This document shows, one piece after another, positions 1 to 11,266 of a DNA stretch of 64,000 nucleotides. The DNA comes from a bacterium (GTDB taxonomy: Bacteria > Actinomycetota > Thermoleophilia > Solirubrobacterales > Solirubrobacteraceae). The stretch is from contig JAJPKQ010000012.1 in the NCBI GenBank assembly GCA_021323635.1, positions 1 to 64,000 on the forward strand, read 5' to 3'. Under the pieces are notes generated by a model. That model searched no databases. It saw nothing but the letters and a program-made list of their open reading frames with translations, and had not been told where the DNA came from. A program made the position numbers and the translations under genes. The stretch's first letter is position 1. The number at the start of each line of letters is the position of its first letter.

Positions 1-186
1 GAGCCGCGCCCACAGGCGCGCAGGAGAGTGTGAGTCCCCGCGCGCAGCTGCTCTACCCAGGGCCGCTGTGACGACGACGCTGAAGGCCGTCAGGATGAGC
101 CAGACCAGCGCCACTTCCACGATGATCATCTCAGCCGCACCCGGGTTGTCCTGGTTGCTCTTGCCACTGCAGACATGGTGGCGCAT
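1..186 (-). CDS. Small single-TM membrane protein, clipped at the left edge
   Basis: A minus-strand reading frame is open from an ATG at 186 to the left edge, 62 codons with no stop. After a short polar N-terminus containing one cysteine it has a clear hydrophobic segment at about residues 20-41 (rich in I, V, L, A), followed by a basic stretch with Arg and Ala repeats. This is the shape of a one-pass protein with its C-terminus in the cytoplasm. A second in-frame ATG at 129 would start directly at the membrane segment. It is divergent from the response regulator to its right. The product is not recognised and the C-terminal part lies outside the window. Confidence 0.42.
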   Translation of the reverse strand, partial: MRHHVCSGKSNQDNPGAAEMIIVEVALVWLILTAFSVVVTAALGRAAARGDSHSPARLWARL

Positions 187-294
187 TCGCGCCAGCTTGC
201 CTGACGGCTTGGGGGGGCCGATCGTGTCGCCCTTTTGGGGCCGATTTTCCGCACAATGCGAGCTTGCGGAGCCAAGCCGCTAACGTGGCACGGC

Positions 295-1029
295 ATGGAG
301 ACAGACGCCTCCTCCATGCGACCTCGAAGCGAGGGCCGGGCTGGCATCGACCGTCCGATCGAGGTGGTGATAGCCGACGACCACGCTGTTGTGCGCGACG
401 GCTTGCGCGCGGTGCTGCAGCGCGAGCCGGAGGCCTTTCGAGTGGTCGGCGAAGCGGCAAGCGTGCCGGAGGTGATCCGCGCGGTCAAGGAGCTGCGCCC
501 GGACCTGCTGACCCTTGACCTTACGATGCCCGGAGGCTCGAGCCTGGGGGCGCTGCCACAGTGCTTCGTCGTGCACCCGGAGCTTGCGGTCGTGGTCGTG
601 ACGATGCGCGACGACCCCGGCTATGCGCGCCAAGCGCTGCGCGCCGGAGCGCGCGGCTTCGTGCTCAAGGAGGCCGAGCCAGAAGAGCTGCTGCACGCCT
701 TCCGCGTGGTCGTCGACGGGGGGCAGTACCTGCACCCCGAGCTTGGCGCCGCGATGATCGCCCGCCCGAGCGCGCCCCGCGACGACAGCGAGCTCTCCGA
801 GCGCGAGCGCGAGGTGGTGCGACTTGCGGCGCTCGGATACACGAACGTCGAGATCGGCGAGCGCCTGCACATCGGCGAGCGCACCGTCAAGACCTATCGC
901 GCCAGGGCGCTTGAAAAGCTTGGGATCTCACGCCGCTCGGAGCTGATCGCCTACGCGCGCCGCGAGGGGCTGATGGAGGACCCGATCGGGATCTCCGCTC
1001 GCCGGCGCCTGCGCACAGAGGGAAGCTGA
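295..1029 (+). CDS. NarL/FixJ-family response regulator (REC + LuxR HTH)
   Basis: Two-component transcriptional regulator, 244 aa from the ATG at 295; an in-frame ATG at 256 would add 13 residues. The receiver domain occupies about residues 20-140: the acidic pair is D28/D29, the phosphoacceptor is D75 in LTLDLTMPGG, the conserved switch residue is T103 and the conserved lysine is K125 (FVLKEA). A LuxR-type helix-turn-helix follows at about 165-225 (LSEREREVVRLAALGYTN, ERTVKTY). A short basic tail ends the protein. No histidine kinase gene is adjacent on the right; it may lie left of the window or elsewhere. No strong ribosome-binding site marks any of the starts. Confidence 0.9.
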   Translation: METDASSMRPRSEGRAGIDRPIEVVIADDHAVVRDGLRAVLQREPEAFRVVGEAASVPEVIRAVKELRPDLLTLDLTMPGGSSLGALPQCFVVHPELAVVVVTMRDDPGYARQALRAGARGFVLKEAEPEELLHAFRVVVDGGQYLHPELGAAMIARPSAPRDDSELSEREREVVRLAALGYTNVEIGERLHIGERTVKTYRARALEKLGISRRSELIAYARREGLMEDPIGISARRRLRTEGS

Positions 1030-3575
<2,546 letters not shown>

Positions 3576-4552
3576 TGGCAGGACGCTCGATCAGCATGGC
3601 GAGGCGGGCTCCCGCTCCGAGCTCCTGATCCTCGACTTCCTCGCCCATCTCGAGCTCGAGCGAAGCCTCTCGCGCAACACCCTGATCGCATATCGGACCG
3701 ACCTGCTACAGCTGCTCTCCCACCTGCGCGCGCGTGGCGTCTCGCTTGAGGCGGCCGGGCCGGAGCACATCCGCAGCTACCTGGATGCGCAGTCCGCAGG
3801 CGTGCAGGGGGTCGCTGGCGGCGCGCAGCGGACGCTCGCACGCAAGCTCTCTGCGGTGCGCAGTTTCTACCGCTACGCGCGCCGCGAGGAGCTGATCGCA
3901 CACGATCCCACGGCGGGCGTCAAGGGGCCGAGGGCGACGCGCCGCCTGCCCGCCGTGCTCACCCACGAGCAGGTCGCACGCCTGCTCGGCGCGCCGCGCG
4001 GCGAGGATGCGCTGGCGTTGCGCGACCGTGCCGTGCTGGAGCTGATGTATGCGTGCGGGCTGCGCGCCTCGGAGCTGTGCGCGCTCACGCTCGGCGCGCT
4101 GCATGCCGGCGAGCAGCTGTTGCGCGTGCGCGGCAAGGGGTCGAAGGAGCGCGTCATCCCGATCGGCACAGCGGCGCTATCGGCGCTGGGCCGCTACGTG
4201 CAGCGTGGTCGACCGCAGCTGATCGAGCGAGGGGCGCGCGCAGGGGCGCCCGCAGAGCTCTTCCTGAGCGCGCGCGGGGCGGCGCTCAGCCGTCAGGGCC
4301 TCTACCTGATCGTGCGTCGGCACGCCCGCGCGGCAGGGCTGACGGGAGCCTTGAGCCCGCACACGCTGCGGCATACCTTCGCCACGCATCTGCTTGCGGG
4401 GGGCTGTGACCTGCGCTCGCTGCAGGAGATGCTCGGCCACGCCGACCTGGCCACTACCGAGCTATACACGCATCTCTCCGCGGAGGCGCTCAAGGAGAGC
4501 TACTTCGCCGCCCACCCGCGCGCGCGCCGGCGCACGCGCACAGGAGAGGGCC

Positions 4553-5455
4553 ATGCCTGAGCTGCCCGAGGTCGAGACGCTGGTGCGCCAGCTGCGGCCG
4601 CTGGTGCGCGGCGCGCGTATCGAGCGCGCCTCGATCATCGATCCGCGCTGGTGTGCGCCGCAGCAGCCCGCAGCTGTGGCGGCGGCGCTCACCGGTCTGC
4701 GCATCGAGGAGCTCTCGCGGCGCGGGAAGTACCTGATCTGGCGCCTGGAGGGTGGGCGCTGCCTGCTTCAGCACCTGCGCATGACCGGCGTGATCCTCTA
4801 TGACCCCCCGCAGCTGCCCGCGCATCTGGTCGCGGTGCTTGAGCTCTCTTGGCCTGATGCGCGCGGCGCCGGCGCGCGTCGCCGCCTGAGGCTTGCCGTC
4901 AGCGACGCGCGACGCTTTGGGACCGCAGAGATCTTCGATGACCCGCGTGCGCTCGAGCGCCATCTCGCCTGGCGCCTTGGCCCGGAGCCGCTCGAGGGCT
5001 CCTTCAGCGCAGCGGGGCTCAAAGCTGCGCTGCGCGGACGCCGGGCGCCGGTGAAGGCACTGCTGCTCGATCAGCGGCTGGTCGCGGGCGTCGGCAACAT
5101 CTATGCCGATGAGGCGCTCTTTCGTGCTGGCATCCACCCGGCGCGAGCGGCTGGGTCGCTGACGCTCGCGCAGTGCGAGGCGCTGCTGCAGGCGCTGCGG
5201 GAGGCGTTGCTCGCGGGGGTCTCCGCGCGCGGCGCCTCGATCGATGACTTCCGGCACATCGACGGCGTGCGCGGATCCTTTCAGGATCGCTTTCTGGTGC
5301 ATCGGCGCGCCGGGCAGCCCTGCCCGGCCTGTGGCGGGCAGATCGAGAAGCTGCGCGTGGCCGGGCGGGGCACCTATGTCTGCGCGCGCTGCCAGCCGCC
5401 GCCGCGCCGGCGCAGCGCCGGTGCGCGTGCGGCGAGACCGGCGCCTGAGCGCTAG
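4553..5455 (+). CDS. mutM: Formamidopyrimidine-DNA glycosylase (Fpg/MutM)
   Basis: Bifunctional base-excision enzyme that removes 8-oxoguanine and formamidopyrimidines and nicks the abasic site. It is 300 aa. The mature N-terminus PELPEVET supplies the catalytic Pro2/Glu3, and K59 (SRRGKYLIW) is the conserved lysine. The helix-two-turn-helix includes VGNIYADEALFRAGI, and a C-terminal zinc finger has the pattern CPACGG...CARC. The start ATG at 4553 lies inside the xerD end, suggesting coupling. A basic Ala/Arg-rich extension follows the zinc finger. Its stop overlaps the convergent glutaredoxin stop by 4 nt. Confidence 0.96.
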   Translation: MPELPEVETLVRQLRPLVRGARIERASIIDPRWCAPQQPAAVAAALTGLRIEELSRRGKYLIWRLEGGRCLLQHLRMTGVILYDPPQLPAHLVAVLELSWPDARGAGARRRLRLAVSDARRFGTAEIFDDPRALERHLAWRLGPEPLEGSFSAAGLKAALRGRRAPVKALLLDQRLVAGVGNIYADEALFRAGIHPARAAGSLTLAQCEALLQALREALLAGVSARGASIDDFRHIDGVRGSFQDRFLVHRRAGQPCPACGGQIEKLRVAGRGTYVCARCQPPPRRRSAGARAARPAPER

Positions 5456-5706
5456 TCGCCGAGCAGCGCCGCCAAGCGGCCGTCCGCAAGCGCGGCGCGC
5501 GTCTCTTCAAAGCCGCCGATCAGCGTGTCGTCGATCAACACCTGGGGGAAGGTCAACATGCCGGTTCTGCTCGCAAGCTCCGCTCTGCCCTGCGCGTCGC
5601 GGGCGATGTTGATCTCCTTGAAGGTCAGCCCACGCTGGCCCAGAAGCGTCTTGACCGCGCTGCAGTAGCGGCAGGGCTCGGTGGTGTAGACGGTGATCCG
5701 CGCCAT
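5452..5706 (-). CDS. grxC: Glutaredoxin
   Basis: Small thiol-disulfide oxidoreductase, 84 aa, a single thioredoxin fold. The redox motif is C12-R-Y-C15 after TVYTTEP. The cis-proline motif is TFPQV and the glutathione-binding GG follows in IGGFEE, so this is a dithiol glutaredoxin of the GrxC class. The start MARITVY at 5706 matches family N-termini; the frame stays open for 30 further codons upstream but these are not conserved-looking. A TATACT hexamer lies on the minus strand at 5717-5722, 10 nt before the ATG. Divergent from recO and convergent with mutM. Confidence 0.92.
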   Translation of the reverse strand: MARITVYTTEPCRYCSAVKTLLGQRGLTFKEINIARDAQGRAELASRTGMLTFPQVLIDDTLIGGFEETRAALADGRLAALLGD

Positions 5707-5786
5707 TGCTTCAGAAAGTATAGCGAGCGCGCAGGCGCCGGGAGCGCCACTGGCTGCCGCATGCGAGCGCCGTAGACTCGCAGCTG

Positions 5787-6563
5787 GTGGGCCCACTCAG
5801 CACAGAGGCGATAATCCTGCGGTCGATCCGCTACAGCGAGGCGGATCGCATTCTGCACCTCTACAGCGTCGACCGCGGTCGGCTGGCAGCGATCGCCAAG
5901 GGGGCGCGCAAGACCACCAGCCGCTTCGGTGGTCGCCTCGAGCCCTTCGTGCGGGTGCGGATCGACCTCCACGAAGGACGCTCGGAGCTGCTGACGGTGA
6001 CCGGGGTGGCGGTGGTCGCAGCCCACGCGCACCTGCGCCGCAGCGCACGTGCGCTTGACTTTGCCGCCCGCGCATGCGATGCGGTGGGGCGCCTCTTCGA
6101 CACCGGCGAGGCGCATCCGGCGGTCTTCAACCTGCTCTGCAACGCGCTGGCGCTGCTGCACCGCGAGCCCGCGGGCGCGACGCTCGAGCGCGCGCTCTCC
6201 TTCCGGCTCAAGCTGCTGCACGCGGCCGGGCTGGCGCCGCGGCTGGCCGCCTGCGCCAACTGCTCGGAGCGTGCGGCGCTGGTGCGCTTCTCTGGCGCCG
6301 CCGGCGGCGTGCTCTGTGCCCGCTGCGCTACACGCGCCGGCGGGGAGGGATTTGCGCTGGCGCCCGCTGCGCGCGAGTTCATGGTGGGCGCGCTCGCCCG
6401 CCCGCTCGCCCTTGCGCCCGCAGCGGAGGAGCGGGCGCTCGCGCAGGCGGAGCGCGCCCTTGGCGCGATCCTTGCCCATCATGCCCATCTGCGCCTGCTG
6501 CCTGCGCTGGGCGAGCAGCGAGCGCCGGCAGCACGCCTGGCGGTCGCGGCGGAGGTCGCCTGA
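5787..6563 (+). CDS. recO: DNA repair protein RecO
   Basis: Recombination mediator that loads RecA with RecR in the RecFOR pathway and anneals SSB-coated strands. It is 258 aa with an N-terminal OB fold (about 1-80) and the motifs LRSIRYSEADRIL and AIAKGARK. A helical domain follows, with a zinc-binding set C156, C159, C177, C180. The GTG start at 5787 is 8 nt downstream of a TAGACT hexamer (5773-5778), fitting a leaderless transcript. The stop overlaps the dgt start (TGATG), so the two genes are an operon. Confidence 0.93.
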   Translation: MGPLSTEAIILRSIRYSEADRILHLYSVDRGRLAAIAKGARKTTSRFGGRLEPFVRVRIDLHEGRSELLTVTGVAVVAAHAHLRRSARALDFAARACDAVGRLFDTGEAHPAVFNLLCNALALLHREPAGATLERALSFRLKLLHAAGLAPRLAACANCSERAALVRFSGAAGGVLCARCATRAGGEGFALAPAAREFMVGALARPLALAPAAEERALAQAERALGAILAHHAHLRLLPALGEQRAPAARLAVAAEVA

Positions 6564-7672
6564 TGGGCCGTCGGCAGGATCTGGCAGAGGGCGGCGGGCG
6601 TTCCGCGGGCGCCCGCGCCGAGGCGCCCGCCGGGGCCGTCGCGCAGCGCTTTGCGGAGCGCATCGCCGAGGCAGAGGAGCGCCTGCTCTCCCCGCTTGCC
6701 GCCCGCTCCTATCCGGCGCGGCGCAGCCGGGCTGAGGATGACTGCAGCCTGCGCACGCCCTTCCAGCGCGACCGCGACCGGATCGTGCACTCCAAGGCCT
6801 TCCGCCGCCTGGTGCACAAGACGCAGGTCTTCATCGCGCCCGCGGGCGACCACTACCGCACGCGCATGACCCACACCCTCGAGGTGACCGCGATCTCGCG
6901 CACCGTCGCGCGCGCGCTGCGCCTGAACGAGGATCTGACGGAGGCGATCGGGGTTGGGCACGACATCGGCCACCCGCCCTTCGCGCACATCGGCGAGGAG
7001 GTCCTCGACGCTTGCCTGCGCGAGCGCTTCGGCGAGCGCTACCACTTTCACCACAACGAGCACTCGCTGCGCGTGCTCGAGCACCTGGAGCGCGACGGGG
7101 CGGGGCTGAACCTCACCGAGCAGGTGCGCGACGGCATCATCGGCCACTCCAGCCGCGCGCCGCTGCCGGCGACGCTCGAGGGGCGGATCGTGCGCATCAT
7201 CGACCGCGTCGCCTACATCAACCATGACATCGACGACGCGCTGCGAGCAGGAATTCTGAGCGAGGCCGATCTGCCCGCCGAGCCGATCGCGATCTTAGGC
7301 ACAAGCGGGTCGGAGCGCATCGACGCGCTGGTGCATGACATGGTCGAGCATTCCGAGCGCGCCGGAGACATCGTCCAGGGCCAGCGCGCCGGGCAGGCGA
7401 TGGCGGCGCTGCGCGCGTTCATGTTCGAGCGCGTCTACCACGGGCCGGTCGTGACGGGCGAGCGCGCGCGCATCGAGCGTGTGCTGCGGCGCCTCTTCGC
7501 CCACTACGTCGAGCACCCTGAGCAGATCGGCGCTCGCTGGGGTGATCCGCCGCGCGAGAGCGCTGAGCTTGCCCAGGCGGTGATCGACTATGTGGCTGGC
7601 ATGACAGACCGCTTCTGCATCGCGACCTTCGAGGAGCTCGAGATTCCGCGCGCGTTCGCTCGCCAGCCCTAG
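6563..7672 (+). CDS. dgt: Deoxyguanosinetriphosphate triphosphohydrolase-like protein
   Basis: HD-domain dNTP triphosphohydrolase that releases tripolyphosphate from deoxynucleotides and limits dNTP pools. It is 369 aa from the ATG at 6563, which overlaps the recO stop. The family N-terminal signature FQRDRDRIVHSKAFRRL is followed by metal ligands H104 (RMTHTLEV), H133-D134 (GVGHDIGH) and a distal Asp in YINHDIDDA. The first 35 residues or so are a low-complexity extension. The recO-dgt-dnaG order is common in Actinomycetota. Confidence 0.93.
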   Translation: MGRRQDLAEGGGRSAGARAEAPAGAVAQRFAERIAEAEERLLSPLAARSYPARRSRAEDDCSLRTPFQRDRDRIVHSKAFRRLVHKTQVFIAPAGDHYRTRMTHTLEVTAISRTVARALRLNEDLTEAIGVGHDIGHPPFAHIGEEVLDACLRERFGERYHFHHNEHSLRVLEHLERDGAGLNLTEQVRDGIIGHSSRAPLPATLEGRIVRIIDRVAYINHDIDDALRAGILSEADLPAEPIAILGTSGSERIDALVHDMVEHSERAGDIVQGQRAGQAMAALRAFMFERVYHGPVVTGERARIERVLRRLFAHYVEHPEQIGARWGDPPRESAELAQAVIDYVAGMTDRFCIATFEELEIPRAFARQP

Positions 7673-7806
7673 CTGCTCCGGTCCGCTGCCCTCCGGCCGG
7701 CGGCGAGCGCCGGCGCTTGGGGCATGATGCGCGAGGCGCGATATCGGCGCATATTGCAGAGGTCGGCGGAGCGCTGCCGCCGCCTCTGTCTCTAGCGTTT
7801 GCGCAG

Positions 7807-9708
7807 ATGGCGATCTACACATCCGAGTCGCGCGAGCGCGTGCGCGAGGCAGCTGACTTCGTGGAGCTTGTCTCATCGCACACGGACCTGCGCCGCGCGG
7901 GCCCGACCCGCTACGAGGGGCTCTGCCCCTTCCATGAGGAGCGCACCCCCTCCTTTGGGATCGACCCCCAGCGCAAGCTCTACCACTGCTTTGGCTGCGG
8001 CGCCTCGGGCGACCTCTTCACCTTCGTTCAGGAGACCGAGAAGATCGGCTTCAGGGAGGCGCTCGAGCTGCTTGCCGAGCGCTACGGGATCGACCTCGAG
8101 CGCGAGGCCGACGATCCGCGCGCGCTCGAGCTCCGCCGCCGCCGCGAGCGCCTCTACGCGCTGCTTGAGCGCGCGTGCGCCTTCTATGAGCGCTGCCTGC
8201 GCCATCCGCAGGTCGGCGCGAGCGCGCGCGCCTACCTGCGCGAGCGCGGGCTGGGGGAGGAGATCCTCGCAAGCTTCCGGGTGGGGCTTGCGCCTGAGGG
8301 CGGCGATGCGATCGTGCGCGCGGCAAGCCGGGAGGGCTTCAGCGCTCAGGAGCTGCGTGCGGTCGGGCTTGCGAGCGCCGGGCCGGGCGGGGCGCTGCAG
8401 GACCGCTTCCGGGCGCGCATCACCTTCCCGCTGGCGGATGAGCGTGGGCGCGTGATCGGCTTCGGCGCGCGCATCCTGCCGGGCGGTCAGGGGCCGAAGT
8501 ACCTCAACAGCTCAGAGAGCGAGATCTACCACAAGGGCGCTCACCTCTACGGCGCGCACTTGGCGCGCGTTGCCGCTGCTCGTGAGGGCAGCGTCATCCT
8601 CTGCGAGGGCTACACGGACGTGATCGCCATGCATCAGGCCGGCTTTGCGAACACGGTCGGGCTGATGGGGACGGCGCTGACCGAGCCCCAGGTGCGCGCC
8701 CTGGGGCGCCTGGCGCCGCGGGTGCTGATGGCGCTGGACGCCGACAGCGCCGGTCAGGGCGCGATGCTGCGCGCCGCCAAGGTCGCGGGCGCGGCGCGGC
8801 TGCAGCTTGACGTCATCCGCCTCGGGGGCGGCGGGCAGGAGGCCTCGGAGGACCCCGCGGATGTGCTGAGGAGCGGCGGTGCGCAGGCGATGAGCCAGGC
8901 GCTCGCCGCCGCGATCCCCTTCATGCGCTTTCGCGTCGAGACGGTGCTCGAGCGCGGGGACCTGAGCAGCGCATCCGGACGCGACCGGGTGCTCGAGGCG
9001 CTGCGGCCGCTGATCGCAGCGCTCCCCGCCAGCGCGCTGCGCATCGAGCTGGTCGGGTTGATCGCAAGCCGGCTGCAGCTCAGCGGCGCGCTCGTCGAGC
9101 ACCTGCTCGCGGGGGAGCGCGGCGGCGACCGGGCGGCGCGGGCTCGGCGTGCGCAGGCGCCTGCGGGCAGCGGTGCCGGCCGCCGGGAGCCCGCGGGCAC
9201 CGAGGCCGGCGGGCGGGCGCCCCTGCCGGCTGCGCGCAGGGCCGAGCGCGCTGAGCGCGCCTTTCTGGCGCTCTGCCTGGCGCTGCCGCCGGAGGGCGGC
9301 GAGGCACTGCGCTCGCTGGCGGTCGAGGAGGCGTTCACGGATGCTGATCTGCGTGCGGCGGCGCGGCGGCTGCAGGCCGCCGACCTCGCCGATCCCCTGC
9401 ACATGAGCCCGCCGCTCGATCGTGAGCAGGAGGCGCTGATCGCGGCGCTGCTTGCCGAGGGCTCAGCGCTGGCGGCGGCGGCGGGGTGCGCGCAGCAGGA
9501 GGCCTCCAGCGGGCGCACGCTGCTCTGCGCCCAGCTCGAGGTCCAGCGACTGCAGCTCGAGCTGGCGGCGCTCGACCGCGCGATCCACGCTGCGCGCTCT
9601 CATCGCGCCGGGATCGCGCAGCTGGCGGCGCGCCGCCTTGAGCTAAAGCGCGCCTTCGACGAGGCGCAGGAGCGAGCGCTCGAGGGCGACCTCGCGCTGT
9701 CGGTGTAG
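7807..9708 (+). CDS. dnaG: DNA primase
   Basis: Makes the RNA primers for replication and interacts with the DnaB helicase. It is 633 aa from the ATG at 7807. The CHC2 zinc finger uses C40, H43, C61 and C64. The RNA polymerase domain includes FNNR-like sequence near FGARILPGGQGPKYLNS, and the TOPRIM metal site is seen in CEGYTDVIAM and ALDADSAGQ. The C-terminal third (from about 455) is Ala/Arg/Gly-rich then helical, the weakly conserved helicase-binding region. A TAGCGT hexamer at 7793-7798 stands 8 nt before the ATG, as for other leaderless candidates here. The frame is open upstream to 7717 but without family-like sequence. Confidence 0.95.
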   Translation: MAIYTSESRERVREAADFVELVSSHTDLRRAGPTRYEGLCPFHEERTPSFGIDPQRKLYHCFGCGASGDLFTFVQETEKIGFREALELLAERYGIDLEREADDPRALELRRRRERLYALLERACAFYERCLRHPQVGASARAYLRERGLGEEILASFRVGLAPEGGDAIVRAASREGFSAQELRAVGLASAGPGGALQDRFRARITFPLADERGRVIGFGARILPGGQGPKYLNSSESEIYHKGAHLYGAHLARVAAAREGSVILCEGYTDVIAMHQAGFANTVGLMGTALTEPQVRALGRLAPRVLMALDADSAGQGAMLRAAKVAGAARLQLDVIRLGGGGQEASEDPADVLRSGGAQAMSQALAAAIPFMRFRVETVLERGDLSSASGRDRVLEALRPLIAALPASALRIELVGLIASRLQLSGALVEHLLAGERGGDRAARARRAQAPAGSGAGRREPAGTEAGGRAPLPAARRAERAERAFLALCLALPPEGGEALRSLAVEEAFTDADLRAAARRLQAADLADPLHMSPPLDREQEALIAALLAEGSALAAAAGCAQQEASSGRTLLCAQLEVQRLQLELAALDRAIHAARSHRAGIAQLAARRLELKRAFDEAQERALEGDLALSV

Positions 9709-9837
9709 GGGCGTGGCGGCGGCGCGCGCCCACAGTGCGCGCATCCTTGGCGTTATGCTGTGGCAGGCTCTCTGCTCGCAGCGAGCGTGCCGGCCCGCCC
9801 GCGGGCGCAGCACCTCGCCTGCGGCGGAGGCGCACCT

Positions 9838-9911
9838 TCCGGGGTAGCTCAATTGGTAGACGCGCTCGGCTGTTAACCGAGAGGTTGTGGGTTCGAGTCC
9901 CACCCCCGGAG
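9838..9911 (+). tRNA. tRNA-Asn (anticodon GTT)
   Basis: The acceptor stem TCCGGGG (9838-9844) pairs with CCCCGGA (9904-9910). The anticodon stem CTCGG/CCGAG encloses the loop CTGTTAA with anticodon GTT. The T arm is GTGGG-TTCGAGT-CCCAC and the discriminator is G9911. No CCA is encoded. The D arm is imperfect: GCTC has only two good pairs with the expected 3' strand and the loop is one base longer than usual. Everything else is canonical. Confidence 0.93.
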
Positions 9912-9980
9912 CTTCCTGAGCTGTCGGGACGGGGTGGCGATGGCCTGAGTCCCGCCGTGTGCTTGCAGCATGCTTGCGCG

Positions 9981-11264
9981 TCAAGCCTCGCCGATCGGCG
10001 CGCCGATCGCAAGGCGCTCGAGCGCGAGCGCCGCCCGCAGCGGCGGGTCGGCCTGCTGCTGCCAGCGGGCGAAGGCAAGGGCGCGCTCATGGATGCGATG
10101 GTTGCCTAGCGCCAGCGCGACCGCCGCGCGCAGGGAGCGCGCGCAGAGCAGGCGCCTGGGCAGGCGCACGCCCGCGCCCGACCAGTCAAGGCGTGCGGCG
10201 TTCTCGTACATGTCGCCGGCAACCGGGCAGGCGAGCACGGGCACGCCCAGAGAGAGCGCGCGCACGAGCGTGCCGTGACCGCCGTGGCATATGACCAGCG
10301 CGCAGCGTGGCATCGTGCGGGCGTATGAGAGCCAGGGCACGACGTGGGCGTTTGAGGCAGCGGGCAGCGGGCGCTGGGGGCGCTGGTCGTTCCAGGTGGC
10401 GATCACGCGCACCGGCGCATGCTCGAGGCCGCGCAGCGCGGCGCGCAGGAGCACGTGGTCGCGGTCCTGGGAGGTCGAGGGGGCCACGAGCACAAGCGGG
10501 CGCTCGCCGGGGGGCGGCTCGACATCCGCGCTCGGGGGCTCCCACAGCAGCGGGCCGACGACATGCACGCTCGCCGGCCATGCGCGGGGGTACTCAAGCG
10601 CGGGAAAGGTTGCCACGAGCACGAGCTGCTCGCTGAGGCCGCCATGTTGGCGTGCGGTCGGCGGCAGGCCGAGCGAGATGCGCACCGCGTTTAGATCCTC
10701 GCGTCCTTGCTCCAGACCGGCGCGCATCGGCCCCTTGAGCGCATCCCACAGGAGCCGGCCAGCGCGCGTCCTGGGCGCCCGCGCGCCGATCGAGTAGATC
10801 GGCAGCCCGGGCGCGTCGGGCGGGTAGACGTGGGGGATCAGCGTTCCGAAGGGGAGACCCGCGACCTCGGCGGCAAGCGCGGGGCCGAGCGTGAGGATGT
10901 CCGCAAGCACCGCGTGCGGGGCGCTCTCCTCGATCTGGGGAATGGTGTCACGGGCCGCGCGCTGAGCGGCGGCATAGAAGCCAAGCGCCAGCGGGGCGCC
11001 CGCAAGGTCGGCGTACTCGGGGGCGGGAAGAAAGCGCAGGCCCTCCGCGCGCACCACGCGCTCCCAGCGCCGCCAGGTCTGCAGGAAGACGGTGTGCCCG
11101 CGTGCGCGCAGCGCGCGCGCCAAGGCGATCATCGGGAAGGTGTGGCCCGCGTCGCCGAAGGCGCCGAGGAAGAGGCGCAGCGAGCGGTGAGGGGGCGCTT
11201 CGGCGCCGGGGGAGGGGGGGCGCTCTCCCACCTTGGCGCAGGTGCCGACCGCGCCCTCTCCCAT
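9981..11264 (-). CDS. UDP-glycosyltransferase-like protein (GT1, MGT family)
   Basis: GT-B fold glycosyltransferase resembling macrolide/antibiotic glycosyltransferases, 427 aa. The N-terminal domain begins with the acceptor-side motif FGDAGHTFPMIALARAL, typical of GT1 enzymes that scan GHxxP. The C-terminal donor-binding domain has VPWLSYARTMPRCALVICHG, then GGHGTLVRALSLGVPVLACP, the glycine/His region that contacts the nucleotide sugar. It is last in a three-gene minus-strand cluster (SDR, LLM oxidoreductase, this gene) and separated from the oxidoreductase stop by only 2 nt, so they are likely co-transcribed. The substrate is unknown; a lipid, polyketide or other hydrophobic acceptor is the family expectation. 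Confidence 0.85.
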   Translation of the reverse strand: MGEGAVGTCAKVGERPPSPGAEAPPHRSLRLFLGAFGDAGHTFPMIALARALRARGHTVFLQTWRRWERVVRAEGLRFLPAPEYADLAGAPLALGFYAAAQRAARDTIPQIEESAPHAVLADILTLGPALAAEVAGLPFGTLIPHVYPPDAPGLPIYSIGARAPRTRAGRLLWDALKGPMRAGLEQGREDLNAVRISLGLPPTARQHGGLSEQLVLVATFPALEYPRAWPASVHVVGPLLWEPPSADVEPPPGERPLVLVAPSTSQDRDHVLLRAALRGLEHAPVRVIATWNDQRPQRPLPAASNAHVVPWLSYARTMPRCALVICHGGHGTLVRALSLGVPVLACPVAGDMYENAARLDWSGAGVRLPRRLLCARSLRAAVALALGNHRIHERALAFARWQQQADPPLRAALALERLAIGAPIGEA

Positions 11265-11266
11265 CG